From CBDAUN01 sp965214615 (GTDB taxonomy: Bacteria > Pseudomonadota > Gammaproteobacteria > Arenicellales > JAJDZL01), in the NCBI GenBank assembly GCA_965214615.1, contig OZ243952.1, positions 930,001 through 994,000 of the forward strand: a DNA stretch of 64,000 nt, written 5' to 3'. Below the pieces are notes generated by a model. It searched no databases and was not told where the DNA came from. It was given only the letters and a program-made list of their open reading frames with translations. Positions within the stretch are counted from its first letter, which is position 1; each line of letters starts with the position of its first letter. The position numbers were made by a program, and so were the translations under genes. Positions 27,692-35,219 of this stretch are shown piece by piece.

Positions 27692-28129
27692 CTAATCCTG
27701 ATTTTCGAAATCGGTCAGCCGATAGGCGGTGAAGCAGTAGAACAGGCAGACCATGATCGAAGCCACGGTCAGTCCGACACCCAGTTCGATCAGCAAAATG
27801 CCCAGATGCTGGCCGGCGACCGGGTCGCCGAGCAGGACGCTGTAATTGAGGAACTCGCCGCCTAGCAGCATCGATGCCACGCCCACCCCGGCATAGAGCA
27901 GCACGCCGAGCGCCGCGGCAGCTCGGACGACTCCTTCGGGCAATACGTCATAAGTGGTGTCGATTCCAAAAATCATGGCGTATAGAATGAACCCGGCGCC
28001 GAAAATAACCCCGGCCTGAAATCCGCCGCCCGGGCCGTAGTCGCCATGGAACTGCACATACAGCGCAAAGACCATGATGAACGGCATCAGAACCTTTGCC
28101 ACGACGTGCAGAACAGGATGCGGCTTCAT
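27692..28129 (-). CDS. mnhB: Mrp antiporter subunit B
   Basis: 145 residues with four membrane helices. The diagnostic MnhB segment VQFHGDYGPGGGFQAGVIFG is at about 26-45. Start and preceding stop share one base, showing translational coupling with the DUF4040 protein. In MrpA-type operons MnhB and the DUF4040 part are often fused; here they are separate. Confidence 0.94.
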   Translation of the reverse strand: MKPHPVLHVVAKVLMPFIMVFALYVQFHGDYGPGGGFQAGVIFGAGFILYAMIFGIDTTYDVLPEGVVRAAAALGVLLYAGVGVASMLLGGEFLNYSVLLGDPVAGQHLGILLIELGVGLTVASIMVCLFYCFTAYRLTDFENQD

Positions 28130-28662
28130 TACACCGAATCCCCTTGCTTCGGTTTCTTTCTGCGCCGTGAGCCGAGTAGCGCAATGACGCCTATTCCGGC
28201 AGTGAAAACGACAACGACTTCGCCGAGCGTATCGTAGCCTCGGTAGCTGGCCAAAACGGAAGTGACGACATTGGGTATTCCTGTTTCTGACGGAGATTCG
28301 AGCAGGTAGCGCGGCACGACATGAGTGTTCGCAGGCGCGCCCGGATCTGCGAACTCAGGCATGCCGGACATCCCTACAGCCAGAATCACGGCAAATGCAA
28401 TGGCACCGACGGCAGGCGGAAGCAGGTTGCCGAGCTGTCTTGCTTCGGCGAACCTTGACTTTGTCGCTGCGAGAGCGCTTAGCATCAGGATTGTGGATAT
28501 GCAGGTGCCGACAGCAGCTTCGGTAAACGCTACATCGACCGCGTCAAGCACAACGAACAGGCAGGCGGCCAGGGCGCTGTAGATGCCAAACAGCATCACT
28601 GCCGTAAACAGGTCGCGGCAGCAGGCGATTGCAATGCCGGTCGTCAGCAGCAGGCACAGCAA
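28129..28662 (-). CDS. DUF4040 (MbhD/MbhE-type) Mrp subunit
   Basis: A membrane protein of at least 177 residues corresponding to the C-terminal part of large MrpA proteins. It carries the MbhD-like block YSALAACLFVVLDAVDVAFTEAAVG (about 28-52) and an MbhE-like second half (NVVTSVLASYRGYDTLGEVVVVF). The first in-frame TTG is at 28662, but the family N-terminus (VIELLGNIILLCLLL) begins about nine codons earlier, where no ATG, GTG or TTG exists. The real start is therefore uncertain and may be a rare ATA or ATT just at the mnhG stop. Confidence 0.88.
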   Translation of the reverse strand: MLCLLLTTGIAIACCRDLFTAVMLFGIYSALAACLFVVLDAVDVAFTEAAVGTCISTILMLSALAATKSRFAEARQLGNLLPPAVGAIAFAVILAVGMSGMPEFADPGAPANTHVVPRYLLESPSETGIPNVVTSVLASYRGYDTLGEVVVVFTAGIGVIALLGSRRRKKPKQGDSV

Positions 28663-28682
28663 AATAATGTTGCCGAGCAGTT

Positions 28683-29003
28683 CTATGACATTCGCTCCCT
28701 ATGATCCGGTACGGGCCTGACTCCTCCATGAATGGCAGCTTTCGCAAGTGCATGCGACGACGTCGGATTGGTCATGATCATAAAGACCAGGATCAGGATG
28801 ATCTTCAAGGTGACCAGGGTCATCCCGGCTTCCAGGGCAAGTCCGGTCAGGATTAGCCCGATGCCAGCGGTATCGGTGATGCCGGCGGCGTGTACACGGG
28901 TAAAGAAGTTCGGAAACCTCAGCACGCCGACATTGCCGGCGAGGACGAACAATGCGCCACCGATCAGGAGCGCATCGCGCAGCATATTGATGGCCAATTC
29001 CAT
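28683..29003 (-). CDS. mnhG: Mrp antiporter subunit G
   Basis: 106 residues, three membrane helices. Typical MnhG features are the LAGNVGVLRFPNFFTRVHAAG segment (about 22-42) and the TDTAGIGLILTGL helix. Start ATG at 29003 overlaps the mnhF stop by one base (TAATG). Confidence 0.94.
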   Translation of the reverse strand: MELAINMLRDALLIGGALFVLAGNVGVLRFPNFFTRVHAAGITDTAGIGLILTGLALEAGMTLVTLKIILILVFMIMTNPTSSHALAKAAIHGGVRPVPDHRERMS

Positions 29004-29293
29004 TATGTGGACTCGTCCTCGGGCTGGCTGCTGCCATAGTCGATGCCGGAGTACTCGAAGAATCTGAGTACCGCGATTGTGACGATAAAGTTGCACAGCG
29101 CATAGACGAGCGCAATGTCGAGGAAATCCGGACGCTGCGTGACAAAACCGTAGAGCGCGATGACCAGCACCGCCTTGGTGCCGAAGTTGTTGATCGCAAG
29201 AAGGCGGTCGTAAATCGTCGGGCCGACAATCGCGCGGATCAGCAGTAGCACCATGCCGACTAGAATTGCGATCAATACTGCGGCAAGGATCAT
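29003..29293 (-). CDS. mnhF: Mrp antiporter subunit F
   Basis: 96 residues, three helices, with the family pattern RAIVGPTIYDRLLAINNFGTK (about 25-45) followed by DIALVYALCNFIVTIAVLRFFE. Overlaps mnhE by four bases. Confidence 0.94.
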   Translation of the reverse strand: MILAAVLIAILVGMVLLLIRAIVGPTIYDRLLAINNFGTKAVLVIALYGFVTQRPDFLDIALVYALCNFIVTIAVLRFFEYSGIDYGSSQPEDEST

Positions 29294-29781
29294 TGACTTT
29301 CCTTGGGATGCACAGTGGTTTTCAATACTTTGGAAGCCATCTCGCCGCGCTTGAGCGGTTCGAGCAATTCCTTGCGCACCGTGTGCACCAGCAGGTGCTT
29401 GTCGGAAACGTCAAGGGTCAGCGTGCCCGGCGTCAGGGTGATTGAATTGGCGTAGAGCACTTTCTCGATCTCGTTCATATTTTGCGCATCGAGTTCGGCG
29501 GTATCCGGATGCAGTTCAAGTTTAGGCGAAAGCGCAAGCCGTGCCACATAAATGCTTGAAACTACGATTTCCTTGGCCAGCCAGGCGAGATACGGAATCA
29601 GCCTCCAGGATGCCAGGTACATCGGGTGGCCTTCCTGGTCGGCGATATCCATTCGCAATACGATATAGCAAACGAAGGCGCATGATCCGGCGCCAAGCGC
29701 AATCAAGAGGGCGGAGTAGTGGCCAGACAATGCGAGCCAGAATGCGGCAAGAAAGACTACAGGAACTGCGATGATTTTCAT
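29290..29781 (-). CDS. mnhE: Mrp antiporter subunit E, first gene of the operon
   Basis: 163 residues: two N-terminal membrane helices, then a cytoplasmic domain with LIPYLAWLAKEIVVSSIYVARL and the conserved YANSITLTPGTLTLDV stretch. This is the first gene of the E-F-G-DUF4040-B-C-D-D'-small-D'' series. The complex exchanges Na+ or another cation for protons across the inner membrane, supporting pH and salt tolerance. No obvious promoter is readable in the upstream 300 bases. Confidence 0.94.
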   Translation of the reverse strand: MKIIAVPVVFLAAFWLALSGHYSALLIALGAGSCAFVCYIVLRMDIADQEGHPMYLASWRLIPYLAWLAKEIVVSSIYVARLALSPKLELHPDTAELDAQNMNEIEKVLYANSITLTPGTLTLDVSDKHLLVHTVRKELLEPLKRGEMASKVLKTTVHPKESQ

Positions 29782-30253
29782 CGTGATTCTAATTTTGCAT
29801 GATGAGGTTGCACTAGCACTGAAATGACAGAACCGAAGTCGGCTTCGACTCAGGAGTTAATTTTAATCTTTTCGATAACTGTTTTTTCCGGGATATTCGC
29901 AGCGCAATTTCGGTAAGCCTGCTGGATTCTGCAACGATGCCATTTACTGCAGGGGTTGTTCAGATGGATTACTAAGCGGTTCGCGGATTTGATGCACTGT
30001 GCGAAGGGTAACCATTTTCTCACGCAGCAATGTCGATCACAGATCCTTCCGAGGCTGTTCGACTTTCTGCCGGTATTGGATATAATTCCATCAGACAGGG
30101 ATTGACGTGAACCGCGTGTTGTACCGCGCGTCGCTATTGTTCGTAAAAAACTGGACCTTCATCAATCAGAGTGGAATTGATAGGTTCTTATGCTTAAAGA
30201 TTGAATTAATCTTTCAACCTGCAACCATTTTGCACCGGTCTGTACGGTTGGAT
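29782..30253. other. Upstream region of the Mrp operon, no gene
   Basis: About 470 AT-richer bases between divergent mnhE and an unknown gene. A small hairpin (AGTCG/CGACT, around 29838-29851) is visible; otherwise nothing recognised. Confidence 0.4.
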
Positions 30254-30883
30254 ATGGAGTTCACTACGAAATGCAAGCCGATGGATAATCAAATCGATAC
30301 CAAAGATAGGGACTTGAACCGCGAGGTGCTCGGTCTTAAGTGGGCCGCCTGGCATGCCCGCAATCAGGCTCAGGGGGAGGAAAACCGTGGCCGGGCCACG
30401 GAATCGCAGCCGAAAAACATTCTGGGAATCTACATCTTAAGATGCCTTGCTGTCGCCGCCGCGCTGGCGGTCGTTCCCTGCCTTGCAACGGCAGAGGATT
30501 CAACGGCACCGACCGAGGAAGAACGTATTCAATTATGGACCGTGTGCAAGCCGATTAGTTTGGAAGTTTCGGTTTCAGATAGTGACGATGAAATCGCGTT
30601 GGGATTTACCGAAGAGCGTGTTGAAACCCTGGTCCGAAGCAGACTTCAGGCCGCAGAAATCTACGATCCGGACTCCTTTTATACTCTTCGGGTGTGGTCT
30701 TACGTGGTTGACGACTTCTTCAGTCTAGATTTGAGATTTAGGAAATACCTTGAAACTACGTGGACCGCAGATACCGTAGGACGTCATGACTATGTCGGGG
30801 AACCCCTCCTTGAGGGCGTGGTCATATACACGGACTGGTTCATAGACAAGTACCTGCGCGTGAACGCGGAGGAGCTCTGCTAA
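30254..30883 (+). CDS. Unknown secreted or anchored protein
   Basis: About 209 residues from the ATG at 30254 (or 200 from 30281); the frame opens at 30107 but the first part looks non-coding. After a charged, gene-specific N-terminal stretch of about 50 residues comes a hydrophobic segment (LRCLAVAAALAVVPCLATA), then a mature domain. This domain has CKPISLEVSVSDSDDEIALGF, TEERVETLVRSRLQAA, and a final IDKYLRVNAEELC. Two cysteines, near each end of the domain, might pair. The pattern recalls a family of short secreted proteins of marine bacteria ending in an LRVNE-x2-C motif, function unknown. Its N-terminal extension before the signal-like helix is unusual. Confidence 0.6.
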   Translation: MEFTTKCKPMDNQIDTKDRDLNREVLGLKWAAWHARNQAQGEENRGRATESQPKNILGIYILRCLAVAAALAVVPCLATAEDSTAPTEEERIQLWTVCKPISLEVSVSDSDDEIALGFTEERVETLVRSRLQAAEIYDPDSFYTLRVWSYVVDDFFSLDLRFRKYLETTWTADTVGRHDYVGEPLLEGVVIYTDWFIDKYLRVNAEELC

Positions 30884-31553
30884 GAATGCCTCGCTTTTCG
30901 ATCGCCTGCTTGAACACCTTCAGGTATGCCGCCGTACTTTCACTGAACTCGAATGCGGCGTGCGGAGTCCCTCTTGTCGCGTTGTCGATAATGTCGATCA
31001 GGTAGATCTTGCGGCGTCTTTTGACGTCGCCCACCGAGACCGCGTGCATCACGTCGGCCATCCAAATATCGTTCGCGTATTCGTGTTCGAAGCGGCGAAG
31101 GTTCTAGGGCGGATCGCCTGGCGGGCGCGAAGTTCCGTGCTGCTCATACTGTCGGTGCACGGTCAAATGCGGCATCGGCGCCAAGATCAAGCCTGGTGCA
31201 GGTCTTTTATCGCGTCGGTCACGCTCAGGTGCGGATCGCCTTGCTTGACTTACAGAAGCGTGTTGACCATCGCGGCAGTCATGCGCCGCGGCACTCCGGC
31301 GACCTTGCGGGTCTTGGGCAAAAAGCGCCCTGATCTGGCCGCGGCGGTAGTCGCGCAGCCACGAGCGGATCGTGGTTTCGGCAACCTTGGTGCGCCGATT
31401 GCCAAGAGTCGCATAGCTTTTGCGGGCCTTTTCGCTGATCTGCTTAGCCAGCGTCGTGCCGGGTGCTGGCCTATGGATCCTGTCGCTGATCGCGTCGAAG
31501 CGGAACGTTGCTACCTTGCGCCGGTATTATTCGTATTCATCACTCATTGCTAT
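30884..31553 (-). pseudogene. Decayed DDE (rve-type) transposase
   Basis: Minus-strand remains of an integrase-core transposase. It begins MSDEYE then a stop, YRRKVATFRFDAISDRIHRP, a helix-turn-helix-like TTIRSWLRDYRRG with frame changes, RPAPGLILAP, an in-frame stop, and finally the catalytic-core start WMADVMHAVSVGDVKRRRK, YLIDIIDNATRGTPHAAF and ESTAAYLKVFKQAIEKRGI. The first catalytic Asp lies in the ADVMH segment; the rest of the core is missing, replaced by the end of the unknown secreted gene. At least two stops and several frameshifts make it inactive. Confidence 0.75.
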
Positions 31554-31854
31554 GCCTAGCTCGGGTATGCTTTAAAATCCGACATTACCCGCCGAGGCCG
31601 CACTTTCATGCCGCAAGGAGTGCTGGCTCACTCTGGGGAGGTGATGTTTCAGATTATTCCAAAGGAGGGATGCCTGCCTTGAACACGATGCGCTTAAGGT
31701 GTTCTGCGGGACTGGTTGGAATGAACACCGACAACGAAAATAGGGGCAGTATGCGTTGCAAATCGAACGCCGCGACATATCGGGGAGCGTGAAATTTGAA
31801 AGGCGCTTAAACTGCCGGCATTGCCGAGTTCCAGCCGCTTTTTTTGGACAGCCA

Positions 31855-31936
31855 TGCACAAAAATTGCGCAACTTTTGGGTGTTTACACTGTAAACACTC
31901 GATTTTTCAAGCGAAATGTGCACGATTTTTGTGCAC
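31855..31936. repeat. Nested inverted-repeat structure
   Basis: Copy 1, TGCACAAAAATTGCGCA at 31855-31871, recurs inverted at 31919-31935 with 15 of 17 matches. Between them lies a near-perfect palindrome, GTGTTTACA C TGTAAACAC (31880-31898). The inverted copy is itself part of a palindrome GTGCAC-N7-GTGCAC (31918-31936). The block is 45 bases past the stop of the Rpn-type gene. It could be a mobile-element end, a resolution site or an operator. Confidence 0.75.
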
Positions 31937-31979
31937 GCGGAAACATTTGCAACTTGCCTCGGCGGGAAAATCCGGCGAA

Positions 31980-32993
31980 TCAGTCCGTAAATACCTGGTC
32001 GATCTCCGCAGCCTGTATCACGCGGACCGACCAGCGTTGTAACTGACCGCAGTCGGCCGAATTGATGCGCCGGCGCGCCGCCTCGGGCACCATGCCGAAC
32101 TTATTCTCCAACAGATTCTGCAGAACAGACCGCATTGCTTCTTTCTTGCCTTTCTCCATACCTTCCTGCAAGCCTTCCTCCTTGCTTTCCCGCTTGAATT
32201 TAAGCAAACCCTTGTCAAACGATTCGGCAAACCGCTCTTCTATTGTGCTCATCGAGTCATCCTCGTCCATTATCTCTATCCCCTTGAATTTCGGGGACAC
32301 CACATTTTGTATCAATTTTACAAACTGCTTGCGCAATTCGCTATGCCCTTGGCCGACAAGACGCCTGCGCACTGCGCGCCATGCATCGACAACCTGAAGA
32401 ATATCTTCGCTGTAGATCATCCGCAGCAGCGCCGGATACAGCAGTCGCGTGTCCAAACTTCCGGCCGCCTTCTCGCGCTCGTCGATCAACTCATACGGAG
32501 CCGAAACAAGCCGCGACTGAATCGCCTTGATACCGGTCTCGGCGAACGTGTCGCGAACATCTCTAGTCACGTTCCAGCGTCCCGGTCCATGAAAGATTAC
32601 CACAAGAGCGACCGGAGGACATGCCCGCCTTAAGACTTCAGTCTTCGCCTCCTTGGTCAAGGAACCCAGCAGCATCGCGTTATAGCCTGCCATGCGCACC
32701 GGCATGTGAAAATCGCAATTGGTCTGAAACTCGACACAAAAGCACACCGTCACGCCCGATGAGGCCAGATCGCACACCCAAACAGTATCCGAACAGCGTT
32801 TCCTGAATTCGGGCGTCACGTGCTCGGCGGTTGCCTGGCGCAGCGTAGACAGATCAAATTTATCCTCAAGATCCCCCTCGTCGCGATAGATATAGCGAAG
32901 AAAGTCTTCAAAAAATGTCCGATACGAAAAAAAGTTGCTATAGGTCGGATCGTTTTTCATCATAGCCTCGATCATCGAATTCCGTGCAGTCAT
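31980..32993 (-). CDS. Rpn/YhgA-like nuclease-transposase
   Basis: Rpn proteins are PD-(D/E)XK-type nucleases linked to recombination. From the ATG at 32993 the product is 337 residues; the frame is open to 33059. It shows the family N-terminus NDPTYSNFFSYRTFFEDFLR, the nuclease core with SDTVWVCDL (the Asp) and VCFCVEFQTNCDFHMPVRMAGY (the E-x-Q), and a C-terminal charged helical region KEEGLQEGMEKGKKEAMRSVL. That region matches the EGxxxGxxxG tail usual for these proteins. It appears intact, though it lies among broken mobile genes. The start is uncertain because no ribosome site is evident. Confidence 0.8.
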   Translation of the reverse strand: MTARNSMIEAMMKNDPTYSNFFSYRTFFEDFLRYIYRDEGDLEDKFDLSTLRQATAEHVTPEFRKRCSDTVWVCDLASSGVTVCFCVEFQTNCDFHMPVRMAGYNAMLLGSLTKEAKTEVLRRACPPVALVVIFHGPGRWNVTRDVRDTFAETGIKAIQSRLVSAPYELIDEREKAAGSLDTRLLYPALLRMIYSEDILQVVDAWRAVRRRLVGQGHSELRKQFVKLIQNVVSPKFKGIEIMDEDDSMSTIEERFAESFDKGLLKFKRESKEEGLQEGMEKGKKEAMRSVLQNLLENKFGMVPEAARRRINSADCGQLQRWSVRVIQAAEIDQVFTD

Positions 32994-33234
32994 GGCCGCG
33001 GCGGCTTTAAGTGCGCACCGGGCGCTGTCAAGTGTCGATCGATGATCGTCGCCCCGCACGGCAGCGTCAATTGAAAATTAATTCTCCGACGGAATGATTT
33101 TTTGGATACCGCCTCATGGATGAAGACGCGGGACATAACTCGCCGATGCACATGCGGAACATGAACAGATTCTGCCACGCCGAGGGAATTGATCACGAAT
33201 GATGAGTAGGATTGATCGAAGTATGCTTGCCTAG

Positions 33235-33270
33235 GTTTTGGGACGCGTTGTGACAGGTGCGTCCCAAAAC
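33235..33270. repeat. Perfect 12-bp inverted repeat upstream of recombinase fragment
   Basis: Arms GTTTTGGGACGC (33235-33246) and GCGTCCCAAAAC (33259-33270) with a 12-base loop, ending 35 bases before the recombinase start. It may be a recombination site, an operator or the element boundary. Confidence 0.7.
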
Positions 33271-33305
33271 GATGAAGCTATTTCAAGATCTTCAGGAGGT
33301 CAACC

Positions 33306-33665
33306 ATGTCTCGTCTTTGTCAGAAAATGATCAACGACATGACCGTTCGCGGCTTGTCGCAGAAAACCATCAGAGCATATGTCGGCTCCGTCGCCGGACT
33401 GGTGAGGCACTGCCAATGCAGTCCCGAGAGCATCAGCGCCGGGCAAGTGCAGGATTACATTTTGTATCTGCGCGTGCAGCGCAAGCTGAGTTGGTCGACT
33501 TGCAATGTCGTGCGTCACGGCATCCGGATTCTCTGTCGTGTCACGTTGAAGCGCCGCGATGCGCAATTTCACATTCCCGGCGCCAGGCAGCCGTCGAGGC
33601 TGCCTGAGATTCTCAACCGCGACGAGCTTGTGCGGCTGTTCGCAGCCGTTGGCAATGAAAAATAA
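33306..33665 (+). pseudogene. Truncated tyrosine recombinase (N-terminal domain only)
   Basis: 119 residues matching the SAM-like core-binding domain of XerC-like integrases (MTVRGLSQKTIRAYVGSVAGL, ISAGQVQDYILYL) and the first residues of the catalytic domain (RQPSRLPEILNRDELVRLFAAV). The frame stops there; the R-H-R-Y catalytic residues, about 170 more codons, are absent. This type often accompanies IS91-like elements. Ribosome site AGGAGGT is intact, so a short product could still be made, but it would not recombine. Confidence 0.82.
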
Positions 33666-34046
33666 CCGATCCGGAATGCCTGCCGCATCTGCGTATTGAT
33701 CAAGAAAAAGAAACATTATATCAATTAGTTAAAATAGACGGCCCGTGTCAAGGTGTCATGGCGTGCCGAACAAAACGTTGAATCATTTGGTTTCGGCTAT
33801 GTTGGATTAGGGACTATTGCAAGGGCATCAGTATGTCGATTGTCCACCTTTCGGTCAAACTGCTTGTTGATCGCCAATATCCGTTACCGGGTGCTCCGTC
33901 ATTCAAGGAATAGGGACATCGATTGAGAATTACCGCATGCCTTTGACCGGATTACCCGGCACGTCGGATGGTGATATCAAACCATGCTGACCTTTGCCGG
34001 CATTGCTACAATTGCACTCTGACTTAACAGACACCTGTGGAATGTA
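33666..34046. other. Gene-free gap
   Basis: No reading frame or recognised signal after the recombinase fragment; AT-rich at its start (around 33715-33740). The missing recombinase half is not readable here in any frame. Confidence 0.4.
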
Positions 34047-35144
34047 ATGGCTGAATCAGGAATACACATGAAGGGCGGAGGATATTACTCCGCACATACG
34101 ATTGGCGCCAAGCATGTCATTGATCGTGCCGGAGAATTGATATTTGACAGATTTTCGCGCTTGCGCTGCGATCCTCCCGGACGCTCGTTCAATATCGCCG
34201 ACTACGGGGCTGCAGATGGCGGCACATCCTTAGATCTCATCGGCAAGATCATCGCCAAGGCGCGAAACAGGGCCCCGAATCATCAGATCAGTGTCACTTA
34301 CACCGACTTGCCTCACAACGATTTTTCTTCGCTGTTTCGCATGCTGCAAGGACAGATTGAAGGCGTATCAAGCTATCTTGCTGAATATAGAGACGTTTTT
34401 GTCAGTTGTTCCGGCACCTCGTTCTATGAGCAGATTGTTTCGAACGCCATGGTTGATCTTGGATTCTCGGCGACCGCGATGCACTGGCTAAGCGGCATGC
34501 CGGGAACGATTGCCAACCATGTGCACGCTGTCGGGGCGCAGGGTGAAGAGCTTCAAGCGTTCCGTGACCATGCAATTGCGGACTGGGAAAAAATACTCCT
34601 CAGCCGAGCTGACGAGATGGCTCCGGGGGGATTGCTTGTCATGGCGAACTTTTGCATTGACGAACAAGGACGCTATCTTGGAAATACCCGCGGTGCGAAC
34701 ATGTTTGATACGTTTGACAGGCTTTGGTCGGACCTAGTGACCAACGGAATGCTTGACGAATCCGAATATCAGGCAACCGCTTTTCCGCAATTCTACAAGA
34801 CGCTTGACGAGTTTCGTGCGCCTTTCGATGATCCCGAAAGCGCAGTAAGCCGTTGCGGGTTGAAGCTTGAGGATGCGTTCACCGCAATAACCGAATGCCC
34901 GTACCGTGCCGAGTTCGATCGCGCAGGAGATCCGGCAATGTTTGCCGATGCCTACCTGCCGACACTGCGTTCGTGGAGCGAAAACGTTTTTATCAACGGA
35001 TTGAACCCCGCACGGTCCGTTTCAGAAAAAAATGCGGTTGTAGATCAGTTCTACAAGAACTACAACACGTTGGTTCGCGACGAACCGCACCGGCACAGCA
35101 TGGACTATGTTCACGTCTATATGGCGGTAACCAAGGAGGCGTAG
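34047..35144 (+). CDS. SABATH-family carboxyl methyltransferase
   Basis: 365 residues resembling the SABATH family (Methyltransf_7), best known from plants, where they methylate the carboxyl group of salicylate, jasmonate or similar acids. Matches in order: MKGGGYYSAHT (8-18), the SAM motif IADYGAADGGTSLDL (about 50), TDLPHNDFSSLF (in place of the plant LNDLPGNDFN), SCSGTSFYEQI, then SATAMHWLSGMP for the plant SSYSLHWLSQVP. GGLLVMANFC forms a later strand. The substrate cannot be told. It stands alone, next to mobile-element remains upstream and convergent with an amidase. Confidence 0.82.
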   Translation: MAESGIHMKGGGYYSAHTIGAKHVIDRAGELIFDRFSRLRCDPPGRSFNIADYGAADGGTSLDLIGKIIAKARNRAPNHQISVTYTDLPHNDFSSLFRMLQGQIEGVSSYLAEYRDVFVSCSGTSFYEQIVSNAMVDLGFSATAMHWLSGMPGTIANHVHAVGAQGEELQAFRDHAIADWEKILLSRADEMAPGGLLVMANFCIDEQGRYLGNTRGANMFDTFDRLWSDLVTNGMLDESEYQATAFPQFYKTLDEFRAPFDDPESAVSRCGLKLEDAFTAITECPYRAEFDRAGDPAMFADAYLPTLRSWSENVFINGLNPARSVSEKNAVVDQFYKNYNTLVRDEPHRHSMDYVHVYMAVTKEA

Positions 35145-35219
35145 CGGGGCAAGGGTGCCTGCCTTACCTGCCTATACGGCTCAAGCCGAATTATGGCGCA
35201 GCGGTTCCGGTTCGTACTC

